Assembly (NCBI RefSeq): GCF_002387895.1
Contig: NZ_DGLI01000037.1
Location: forward strand, 165,641 to 194,011
Direction of reading: 5' to 3'
DNA: 28,371 nt
DNA from: Clostridium sp. UBA4548
Lineage (GTDB): Bacteria; Bacillota; Clostridia; Clostridiales; Clostridiaceae
In this document: positions 7,767 through 14,957 of the stretch, piece after piece
How the letters are laid out: every line of letters begins with the position of its first letter
Position numbering within the stretch: the first letter of the stretch is position 1
Program-made: the position numbers and the translations under genes
The notes under the pieces: generated by a model
Seen by the model: only the letters and a program-made list of their open reading frames with translations
Told to the model about the DNA's origin: nothing
Databases searched by the model: none

Positions 7767-8264
7767 TTGAAAGTAGTAACAAATATAACCCCAGATGATT
7801 GTTGGAATTTTACTAAATATAATATTAGATATGATTCAAAAGCTAAATTTAAATTTTATACGAATGTTATTGCAGTAATATTTTTAGTTGCATTTATGTC
7901 ATATCTTGATTCTGAATCAATGGGGCAAGTTATTCTGCGAATAGTTTTATCAATACCTATGTCATATTATTTGATGTTATTTTTAATGAAGTTGAGAATT
8001 AAAAAGTTTTCAAAAAGAAATGAAGGAATTATTGGAGAACATTCAATAGAAATCAGTGAAGAAGGAGTAAGAGAGATAACGAAAGTAAATAATAGTTTGA
8101 ATTTATGGAATGGAATTACTAAAATAAAACAAGATAATTCTTATATTTACATTTATATAAAAGAATTTGAGGCACACATAATTCCTAAAAAATCTTTTAA
8201 GTCAGAAGAAGAAGCAAATTCATATTTTAAGGATGCATTAAAATATTGGGAAAAAGAAATGTAA
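7767..8264 (+). CDS. YcxB-like membrane protein, in the array
   Basis: TTG 7767 lies behind AAGGTGGG (7751-7758). The 165-residue protein has two membrane helices (about residues 31-47 and 54-72), then a basic loop (KLRIKKFSKRNEG) and a beta-rich domain with the IIPKKSF motif near residue 137. This is the same build as the two chromosomal genes at 126 and 670, though the sequence differs strongly. It starts about 95 nt after attC-like site D and no attC-like hairpin follows it. A fragment of another gene lies directly downstream, so its cassette end was probably lost. Confidence 0.75.
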   Translation: MKVVTNITPDDCWNFTKYNIRYDSKAKFKFYTNVIAVIFLVAFMSYLDSESMGQVILRIVLSIPMSYYLMLFLMKLRIKKFSKRNEGIIGEHSIEISEEGVREITKVNNSLNLWNGITKIKQDNSYIYIYIKEFEAHIIPKKSFKSEEEANSYFKDALKYWEKEM

Positions 8265-8309
8265 AAATATTAGTAGTATAAAAAATGCTTAGCTATATTT
8301 ATTAATGAT

Positions 8310-8381
8310 ATGCCTAAATATTTAGAAAATAAGTTTAAAGTTAAAGTAGAATTCATTAATCTAATAAATAAAACTAAGTAA
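8310..8381 (+). pseudogene. 3' fragment related to the gene at 2874
   Basis: A 23-codon frame (MPKYLENKFK...EFINLINKTK) aligns with the last 27 residues of the secreted protein at 2874-3584 (LPKYLQDKFEDK...ELINLIKTVK). The similarity continues past both stop codons: both are followed by AACCAAGG, and a later TTTAATAATAAT.CTTA motif is shared (about 3641 and 8439). Only the end of the gene remains. It shows that the island once carried a relative of a gene in the adjoining chromosome. Confidence 0.72.
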
Positions 8382-8409
8382 ACCAAGGTTAGGAGCCTTG
8401 GTTTTATTT
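8381..8409 (+). terminator. Rho-independent terminator
   Basis: Stem AACCAAGG (8381-8388) with CCTTGGTT (8396-8403), 7-nt loop, followed by TTATTTA. A decayed copy follows the chromosomal relative at 3584. Confidence 0.82.
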
Positions 8410-8497
8410 ATTAAAAAATTTTTAATATAAGTGTATTTTAATAATAATGCTTACGAGAGTATTTAAATATTCAGATGTAGGTAAAAGGCATAAATGG

Positions 8498-8503
8498 TAT
8501 AAT
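8498..8503 (+). promoter_or_regulatory. Candidate -10 box
   Basis: TATAAT in CATAAATGGTATAATTT, nearly identical to the sequence around 4183 at the start of the array. It lies about 50 nt upstream of the intact DUF4085-like gene. No clear -35 box is visible. Confidence 0.38.
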
Positions 8504-8551
8504 TTATTTATGTGATTTTGCTATTAATTATTATAAATAGGAGTAGTAATT

Positions 8552-9022
8552 TTGAGAGTATTTACAAGAAAACTGTATGAAGAAATGCAAGTTGAGGGTA
8601 AAAATAATTTTAATACTTTTTTTAAAAAGTTTAGAAAAATTTGTAGTGATTACAATAGTCATTACAAAGCAATAGAAAGCAGTCTCCCTATAGGTATTAT
8701 AAAGTTAGAAAAAGAATATGATCTTCATGATTCAAAAGTAGTATCTATAGAAAAAGTATCTGAATATGAATTGATACTTACAATTGACTGTGCTGCATGT
8801 ATGAAAAACACAGGAATTTACAAATTGGTATTTACTGGTGTTAAGTTTGCAATAATACCTAGTAATATATGTGGAAGTTATTGTATCTGGAGTGAAGTAT
8901 ATCTGTATGAAAAAGAAAGTTTTGAACTTAACATACTAATGGATGGTCCAGGAAAATTTCTAAATTTAAGTGAATTTAAAATAATTGCAAATAACTTATC
9001 AATATACTCAATTGAAGAATAA
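8552..9022 (+). CDS. DUF4085-like protein, intact copy
   Basis: TTG 8552 is preceded by AGGAG (8539-8543) at 8-nt spacing. The 156-residue protein has a helical N-terminus (MRVFTRKLYEEMQ) and, from about residue 50, a beta-rich domain beginning KEYDLHDSKV with two Cys pairs (CAAC and CGSYC). The overall form resembles DUF4085, of unknown function. The match between 5752-6250 and 8523-9022 begins about 30 nt upstream of the start codon and fades just after the stop, so a gene with its ribosome binding site was duplicated. The copies are followed by clearly different attC-like hairpins (C and E). Confidence 0.8.
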   Translation: MRVFTRKLYEEMQVEGKNNFNTFFKKFRKICSDYNSHYKAIESSLPIGIIKLEKEYDLHDSKVVSIEKVSEYELILTIDCAACMKNTGIYKLVFTGVKFAIIPSNICGSYCIWSEVYLYEKESFELNILMDGPGKFLNLSEFKIIANNLSIYSIEE

Positions 9023-9040
9023 ATGAAACATTTTTAATCA

Positions 9041-9165
9041 GATAACAATGAATTCAAGTCCAATTTGACATGTGATGGTCAAGCTTTTGCAGTAGCTAAA
9101 GCAAATTTCTTAAGCAAGTCAAGTCTGTCTAGGTCAAGGAGCGTCTTGAGTGCGAGGCGTTATAC
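9041..9165. repeat. attC-like hairpin, site E (boxes intact)
   Basis: A family copy with both outer boxes intact: AGATAAC (9040-9046) and GTTATAC (9159-9165), ATAAC pairing with GTTAT. Unpaired spacers of about 5 and 7 nt follow, then ATTCAAG (9052-9058) facing CTTGAGT (9145-9151). The inside shares GATGGTCAAGCTTTT, GCTAAAGCA and TTAAGCAAGTCAAGTCTG with sites B and D. It starts 18 nt after the DUF4085-like stop codon. Confidence 0.66.
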
Positions 9166-9219
9166 GAGATAAACTTGTAATAATTTAATACAGTATTTAT
9201 ATAAAGGAGAAAATGTGGA

Positions 9220-9861
9220 ATGATTTTAAGTGACCAGATTAAAGAAAAATTACAAATACTTAAAGCCCAAGTTAAAAAGGCTGAGGATTTGGTTAATTTT
9301 AAGATTTATGATTTGGATTCTATAGAAGATGGTCAAATAGGATATAGTATTGATTCAGAGGGGAATTCTTTGGCTTCCGATGAAGAAGGCTCATGGAAAT
9401 CTGAATGGGCTGTTATAGGATATGAAATTCTTTGTGGAGATCCCATTATAATTGATACTAATGAAATCGGTCTCCCAGTATCATCGTTAATGCATGGAAT
9501 GGGGGATTGGGATGGAGGAATATATTTATCTGAGTCTTTAGATAAGTTCATAAATGCAATTAGGAAACTAAATAAATTTATTGATGGGAAGGCCAGTGTA
9601 AATTCAGTTCCAAGGATTACATGTGATGATTTAGACAACTTGATAAATGAAATAATTAAAGAAGACAAATATGGCGATTTGGAAAATTGGAAGTCTATGT
9701 TGTATCAAATTTATGAATCTACTCAAGTGTATGAAGATACTTTAACTATGAAAATAAAGAAATTGTCTGAAGAAGGCATGAAAATCAATGAAATTTCTAT
9801 TAATTTAAATATGTCTGTAAAAGATGTGTATCATTATCTAAGAAGGAAAAGTGAGGAGTAA
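9220..9861 (+). CDS. SUKH (SMI1/KNR4)-like protein with C-terminal helix-turn-helix
   Basis: ATG 9220 follows AAAGGAG (9203-9209); the ATG at 9213 stops after six codons. The 213-residue product has a helical start and then, at residues 40-115, WAVIGYEILCGDPIIIDTNEI...GMGDWDGGIYLSESLDKFINAI, which matches the SUKH pattern (hydrophobic strand, CGDP.IIDT, G.W). SUKH proteins are common immunity proteins for nuclease toxins. Its last 45 residues (KIKKLSEEGMKINEISINLNMSVKDVYHYL) look like a helix-turn-helix, an unusual addition that might bind DNA. No toxin gene is adjacent. Assignment is by pattern. Confidence 0.68.
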   Translation: MILSDQIKEKLQILKAQVKKAEDLVNFKIYDLDSIEDGQIGYSIDSEGNSLASDEEGSWKSEWAVIGYEILCGDPIIIDTNEIGLPVSSLMHGMGDWDGGIYLSESLDKFINAIRKLNKFIDGKASVNSVPRITCDDLDNLINEIIKEDKYGDLENWKSMLYQIYESTQVYEDTLTMKIKKLSEEGMKINEISINLNMSVKDVYHYLRRKSEE

Positions 9862-9880
9862 AAGTATAACCAGCTAGTTG

Positions 9881-10007
9881 GATGAACAAGGTTACATTAT
9901 ATACAAAAAATTGCCGTTCACATTACTTAGAAGACAGCCAATGCATACTTGAGGCACTAAGTCATGTCTGAATAAGTGTCTTGGCGTAGGAAGTTAGGAA
10001 TGTTATC
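9881..10007. repeat. Degenerate attC-like site F
   Basis: The right box GTTATC (10002-10007) is followed by TGAAAG, exactly as at site B (ATTATCTGAAAG). A left box may be GATGAAC (9881-9887), giving a usual length of 127 nt, but pairing of the arms is poor. Alternative left boxes are AGTATAAC at 9863 or TATAC near 9900. Held mainly on the shared right end and its position after the SUKH-like gene. Confidence 0.35.
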
Positions 10008-10100
10008 TGAAAGTAATTATTAAATTAGATACATCTATTATATGAGAAAGTGTAGATAAAAAATTGGAACAAAATAAATAAACAAATTGGAGAGTTTCAT

Positions 10101-10454
10101 ATGCCGATAGATAATGTTAATGCCTTAGATATTTTAGGAGTTAGAAAAGATGAAAAAGGAGTTGACTTGGTAATTGTTACAAGTAAACATTTAGACTCTT
10201 TTACTATCACACAAGAACTTCTTTTAGACAAGATACAGAATTATTTAGGGTATATAAATAGTGAAGAATTTGAAAATGAATTCGGAAGCTTTAATCCCGA
10301 GGATATACTTATTAAACTTAGTTGCATTGATGAACCAGATCCACTAATTAAGGAATTATTTAAAAAAATTATTCCATGGGTTGAAGAAAATAATGCAAGA
10401 ATTGAAATGGTAGTAAAAAATGTATACCGAAACAGAGGGTTAACCCACCATTAA
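10101..10454 (+). CDS. Small protein, possibly DUF6572-like
   Basis: ATG 10101 follows TTGGAGAG (10087-10094). The 117-residue soluble protein begins NVNALDILGVRKDEKGVDLVIVTS and has a QELLLDKIQNYLGYINSEEF helix. This pattern resembles small proteins annotated DUF6572, which take part in no known pathway; the family call is from memory of the pattern and uncertain. It is followed 23 nt later by the gene at 10478, so the two are probably co-transcribed. It is the first gene after the last attC-like site. Confidence 0.62.
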   Translation: MPIDNVNALDILGVRKDEKGVDLVIVTSKHLDSFTITQELLLDKIQNYLGYINSEEFENEFGSFNPEDILIKLSCIDEPDPLIKELFKKIIPWVEENNARIEMVVKNVYRNRGLTHH

Positions 10455-10477
10455 TTTAAGGAAAATGGAGTGGGAAA

Positions 10478-11113
10478 ATGGGATTTGAAAAATCTGTGCA
10501 AGATGATTTGCTTGAAATTTATAAAGAGCCAATAGAAGAAAATGAAAGTCCAAATACTATAAGGTCACTGATAAAATCAAGGGGAATAGCGGATATAACT
10601 ATTTCAGCCATTAAGGAAAATATTAAATTTCAATTAGGTCTAGAGTGGGATAGAAAAAACCAAAAATGGAATAAGTGCCACCAAATAAGTATTTTTAATT
10701 TTAATGAAGAAAAATTAGATGAGCTAAATCAAGAAAAGATAATAGAACAAGTAAATGAGGATCTGCGTGAAGTTGAAATGGAAATAGAAAAGAGTACTTT
10801 AGCAGAAGTGGATAAATCACAAGAAGTTATTATAGAGAAAACCAAGGAAGTAGATTATAGCGTTAATTCTGTTAAAAGCACTATTAATAATATAATTAAA
10901 AATGCACAATTAGAAAGATTAAGTGAATTAACTCTAGAATTAGCACTAGATAAGGAAGCTGAGGAAATTGAAAAGATAGATATGGAAATTATAATAAACA
11001 ATATGAGAACAATGCTGAAGTATATGAAGGAGTTACAAGAAAAAATGAAGAAAATATCTAAAAATTTTAATAAACTAACTGATGCTATAACTAAACACAC
11101 AAACGGAATTTAA
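10478..11113 (+). CDS. Coiled-coil protein, unknown function
   Basis: ATG 10478 follows GGAGTGGG. The 211-residue product is highly charged. The first 80 residues look globular (SRGIADITISAIKENIKFQLGLEWDRKNQKWN), the middle (about 80-130) is Glu-rich, and the last 70 residues form a predicted coiled coil (NNMRTMLKYMKELQEKMKK). No signal peptide or membrane segment. I do not recognise the family. It closes the group of small genes; nearly 500 bp without a large gene separate it from the defence operon. Confidence 0.65.
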   Translation: MGFEKSVQDDLLEIYKEPIEENESPNTIRSLIKSRGIADITISAIKENIKFQLGLEWDRKNQKWNKCHQISIFNFNEEKLDELNQEKIIEQVNEDLREVEMEIEKSTLAEVDKSQEVIIEKTKEVDYSVNSVKSTINNIIKNAQLERLSELTLELALDKEAEEIEKIDMEIIINNMRTMLKYMKELQEKMKKISKNFNKLTDAITKHTNGI

Positions 11114-11588
11114 GTTGAGGTCTTAATACGATTTGCATGAAATATATTTGGTTTATTTTATAGACTGATTAACAAATTAAATATAAAACAGAATCAAATT
11201 TCTTTTTAAATTGAAATATTATATTTTTAAGTCGACCAAGTTAAAGTAATTGGTAAGTACTATTTACAATATATTATAATTTTCTAGGAGCTATTATTGA
11301 AACATGTTGTTTAAAATAAATTAACAGTTTATTACCTTCTATATTAATACAAAGCGTAAACGTCATCATAAAAGTAGATTCAATATAAATTCCATATATG
11401 TATATATATTCCTAGTGTGTTACAATGAAAAGAGAAAAATCACTAATATTCACGATGGAGGTATGATAACAATGTATAACTTTTATACAAGCCTTATTAA
11501 AGATATCACTATACTTAGTAAATAGATTTATTAAATAAAAAATAAGAAAAATACTGAGTTTTAATTAATAATAAAAGGAGTGGTTAGG
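11114..11588. other. Regulatory gap before the defence operon
   Basis: About 475 bp of very AT-rich DNA with no large gene and no attC-like hairpin. Near its end lie a possible -10 box (TACAAT, about 11423), a strong ribosome binding site and a 17-codon frame (11472-11525, listed separately), then the ribosome binding site AAAGGAG of the operon. The promoter of the three-gene operon must lie here, but no convincing -35 box is seen. Confidence 0.5.
11472..11525 (+). CDS. 17-residue leader peptide candidate
   Basis: ATG 11472 is preceded by GGAGG (11457-11461) at 10-nt spacing, better than many full genes here. It encodes MYNFYTSLIKDITILSK and stops at TAG 11525, 63 nt before the operon start. 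A second in-frame ATG at 11463 is too close to the ribosome binding site. It could be a translated leader that controls the defence operon, a tiny membrane-active peptide, or the remnant of a lost gene. Confidence 0.35.
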   Translation: MYNFYTSLIKDITILSK

Positions 11589-12959
11589 TTGAATGAAATT
11601 GACTTTTATGTAAGTTTAATTGATGAAAAAGAAGCAGATGGAATTTTAAAGTTTCTTAACAAAAATATTCGGTCAGATAGTTTAGAATTTAAAAAAACTA
11701 AAATAAAAACAATTTTTAGGGGACTTGAACAAGTAAAAAAAGGTAAAAAAGTAATCAATGATCCTTTCTGGGCTTGTGTTTCAAGACATAAATTAGAGAT
11801 GCCGTTAGATTTAACTGAAAAGGAATTTATTAATGTATTAAATGAACAAAAAAATGAAATTTCCGATTATGTAAAATTTGCAAATTTGAAACTAAGATTT
11901 CCTAACAAAGTTCAAGAATACTTAGAAGCGATAAGTAAAAATATTGAAAATAAGAGATATATATTTGACTTTGGATTAAACTTTCAGAATGAAGGTGAGA
12001 TTATTGAGTATGTTAATAAGATGGCATATTTCAATAATAAGGAAGATTTAATTGCATTAATAGATAAATTTTATACCATGGGAATTAATGGTAATTTATT
12101 TGAAGATAATTTTAAAGAAACTGAAAATGTAATGAGTTGGTCATTAGTAGATTTATTCGACCATATAAGAAATTTAAAGTCCTCTGACAATTTTATTATA
12201 AAATATTTATATATAAAAACACACGATGATATTAATAAAGATATTTTAAATGCATTTATAGTTGATATATTTATAGAATTATTATTAAAATTCTCAGAAA
12301 ATAATCTGATAATAAGTAAGAATGAGATAAATAATTATATTGAAGAAATAAATACTTTCAAAGAAAAATTAAAAAAAATAGAATTAGAGAAAAAAGAAAT
12401 TGATAAAGAATATAAAAAAGTAAAAAAAGATTCTGAAAGAGATATATCTAATAAAGAAATTGAATTAAATAAATTAAAGAATAAAATAAATACTTTAGAA
12501 GTAGACCTAAAAGAAATCATAACTCAAAGGCAAAAAATAAATGATTTAACAACAAAAAATAATGAATTGGAAGTAAAATTGAATGAAAAGGACTTAGAGT
12601 ATGTAGAGCTTAAAAAACGAGTTGAGTCAATGGAAGCATATTATGAATATGCATTTGGTATAGATGAACCTCATGAGAATAAAATATTTGGGTTCATACA
12701 CTCAAAGGATATGGATATCAATATTACAAAAACTATATTTAATGAAATAGAATTTATATCTTCAGACAAATGGAAAGAAAAAGTTAGTAATATTAATAAA
12801 ATATATATACAACAACAAGGCATAAATAGTAAAAAACGCGAAGAAATTAAAAAGTATTGTATAGAAAATAATATAATGAATAAAGTAATTTCTATTGATA
12901 ATGAGAAAACACTGATAGAAACAATATCAATGTTGAAAAGTAATGGAGGAGGAATTTAA
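11589..12959 (+). CDS. Coiled-coil protein of McrBC-like system
   Basis: The start is TTG 11589, 8 nt after AAAGGAG (11574-11580). The in-frame GTG at 11580 overlaps that site and is unlikely. The 456-residue product has an N-terminal helical domain (to about residue 240), a long coiled coil of Lys/Glu heptads (about 245-345) and a C-terminal alpha/beta domain of about 100 residues with the strand KIYIQQQGI followed by a helix, which may be a small nucleotide-binding-like fold. It ends directly at the AAA+ gene (TAA at 12957-12959, ATG at 12960), with the partner's ribosome binding site GGAGGAGG inside its last codons. This tight coupling suggests one complex. Probably a sensor or scaffold subunit; not matched to a named family. 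Confidence 0.75.
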   Translation: MNEIDFYVSLIDEKEADGILKFLNKNIRSDSLEFKKTKIKTIFRGLEQVKKGKKVINDPFWACVSRHKLEMPLDLTEKEFINVLNEQKNEISDYVKFANLKLRFPNKVQEYLEAISKNIENKRYIFDFGLNFQNEGEIIEYVNKMAYFNNKEDLIALIDKFYTMGINGNLFEDNFKETENVMSWSLVDLFDHIRNLKSSDNFIIKYLYIKTHDDINKDILNAFIVDIFIELLLKFSENNLIISKNEINNYIEEINTFKEKLKKIELEKKEIDKEYKKVKKDSERDISNKEIELNKLKNKINTLEVDLKEIITQRQKINDLTTKNNELEVKLNEKDLEYVELKKRVESMEAYYEYAFGIDEPHENKIFGFIHSKDMDINITKTIFNEIEFISSDKWKEKVSNINKIYIQQQGINSKKREEIKKYCIENNIMNKVISIDNEKTLIETISMLKSNGGGI

Positions 12960-14957
12960 ATGGAATATTCACAAGAAGAAAAGGATAAGTTGCTGCTATC
13001 GAATGATTGTTATATGGTGGGGATATTAGCTGAAAATGAATCACATTATCCATATTTAGGTGATGATCAAGAAGCTATTACAACATTAAAGGGTAGTAAT
13101 AATTTAATATTTTATATAAAGCCGCTAAGTGGTGACCCACAACCTATTACAGAATTAATAGATCCGAATTTATCAAATCCAGTATATATTGGTATAGATA
13201 ATGATCAAAATAATGTGGTCAAGCCAATGACGTACAAATTTACTCAAGATATTAGAGAAAAAAAGAGGATATTATATGATAAATTAAAAGGAAAGCTTAT
13301 ATTATTCAAGCCTAAAATAACCTTTTCTAAGGAGGGTAAATCATATAAAAATTTAATAATCATTAATATAGAGACTGAAATAAAAACTGATAAAAATGCT
13401 GAGTTTATACCAATTCCTATAGTAAATATGAGGAATACAGATTTTCAACAAAAACTATTAGATGGAAGTAGTATAACACTAGAAGATTTTAACCATGCAA
13501 TGTATCCGCCAGATTATATTATATGTAATGATTACCTTTATTTCAATTTTCCAGAATGGACAAAACATTCTAGTAATCCAAATGCATGGATATGTGAAAA
13601 GTATTCAGATAAGATAAATCGTATAAAAATTGATACAACTAGCAGTGAAATTCGTGGTGGGGAAAATGACAATATTATTTTTATGGACAAACTATTATTG
13701 TTTAAATTAGAGGCAGAAGGAAAAAAAGAAAAGATTTCTGATCCAATAGATGAAAAAAGTGAAGATACAGGTATGCAAGAGAAGAAATCATATAAGCATA
13801 ATGATGATGGAGTTGAAAATAATGAAGAAGTTCAATTTATTGAGGCTTTTAAAGAAGCTACACTTCGTAGCAATTTATGCTATTCGATAGAAGACTTAGT
13901 TAATCTACATATATGTGTTAAAACAAATCCACTAACAATATTAGCTGGAATGTCTGGAACAGGAAAATCCGAATTGGCTAATTCATATGCTACAATGTTA
14001 AAGACTTCTGAAGAAGATGGAACATTATTATTTTTACCTATAAGTCCATCATATACAGAACCAGGAGATATATTAGGATTTTTAAATAATACTACAGGAC
14101 TTTATGCACCTTCAGAAACAAGGTTAGTTGATTTTCTTATTCATGCTCAAAATAATCCTAAGTTTATGCACTTAGTTATATTTGATGAAATGAATTTATC
14201 CCAGGTTGAGCATTGGTTTGCACCTTTTATTTCATTATTGGAAAAAAACCCAAAAGATAGAAGATTGTATTTATATAGTCCAGAAGCGCATTGTATTAAT
14301 AGAAAAACATACCCTGACTATATAATTATAAAAGACAATGTTAAATTTATTGGAACTGTGAATATTGATGAAACTACAAAGGATTTTTCAGATAGATTGC
14401 TTGATAGGGCCAATATAATTAATTTAAGAAAAGAAAAACTATCAAAACTACAAAATGAAATGGTTGAACGAAGTCTTAAAGATAGTTATAGTAATGGTTT
14501 TGAATGTGATGATTTTGATCAATATAAATCTTGGATTTCAGAAAAAAATTGGATTGAAGCATATTCAAATGAAGAGATAGAATTTTTAGATGAGCTTCAT
14601 GATTTGTTAAACAAATATGATGTTCAGAAGGGGGTTTCCTTTAGAATTACAAAAAAAATAGGAGAATATCTTTTAAATATACCTTTAGATGCTGATGGAA
14701 CTAAAGCATTGCCAAAAGAAGTTGCTTTTGATATACAAATAAAACAAAGAATCATTACAAAAATTAAAGGTACTGAAAAACAATATGGAAGGTTAATTGG
14801 TATTATTAAAGATAGTACGAATAATGAATTAATAAATAGTGAGCTATATAATTTTTTGAATTCAGAAAAAGCAACACGCATTAGTTCATTTGAACTTACA
14901 AAAAATGAAATTGTTAGAAAGGCAAAAGAATTAGGAGTATATGGTTATGCAAACTAA
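12960..14957 (+). CDS. McrB-like AAA+ NTPase
   Basis: 665 residues. The first 270 form a family-specific domain, presumably for target recognition, followed by a short charged linker. The AAA+ motor begins near residue 290. Walker A is GMSGTGKS (330-337), Walker B LVIFDEMN with Asp409-Glu410, and the sensor region GTVNIDETTKDFSDRLLDRA is at 465-484. McrB-family GTPases carry MNxxD at the sensor position; here it reads VNIDE, so the aspartate is one residue early and GTP preference is doubtful. In COG1401-type systems such motors drive a partner nuclease on modified or otherwise foreign nucleic acid. It overlaps the nuclease gene start by 11 bp. Confidence 0.9.
   Translation: MEYSQEEKDKLLLSNDCYMVGILAENESHYPYLGDDQEAITTLKGSNNLIFYIKPLSGDPQPITELIDPNLSNPVYIGIDNDQNNVVKPMTYKFTQDIREKKRILYDKLKGKLILFKPKITFSKEGKSYKNLIIINIETEIKTDKNAEFIPIPIVNMRNTDFQQKLLDGSSITLEDFNHAMYPPDYIICNDYLYFNFPEWTKHSSNPNAWICEKYSDKINRIKIDTTSSEIRGGENDNIIFMDKLLLFKLEAEGKKEKISDPIDEKSEDTGMQEKKSYKHNDDGVENNEEVQFIEAFKEATLRSNLCYSIEDLVNLHICVKTNPLTILAGMSGTGKSELANSYATMLKTSEEDGTLLFLPISPSYTEPGDILGFLNNTTGLYAPSETRLVDFLIHAQNNPKFMHLVIFDEMNLSQVEHWFAPFISLLEKNPKDRRLYLYSPEAHCINRKTYPDYIIIKDNVKFIGTVNIDETTKDFSDRLLDRANIINLRKEKLSKLQNEMVERSLKDSYSNGFECDDFDQYKSWISEKNWIEAYSNEEIEFLDELHDLLNKYDVQKGVSFRITKKIGEYLLNIPLDADGTKALPKEVAFDIQIKQRIITKIKGTEKQYGRLIGIIKDSTNNELINSELYNFLNSEKATRISSFELTKNEIVRKAKELGVYGYAN

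Noticed and set aside
4957..9165. The intergenic hairpins as ordinary rho-independent terminators
   Set aside because: They are 84-126 nt long with bulged, spaced stems and lack T-runs, unlike the clear terminators at 4087, 8381 and 16798 in the same island.
4206..10007. A CRISPR array
   Set aside because: The repeated elements are spaced by whole genes, are long and diverged, and no cas genes are present.
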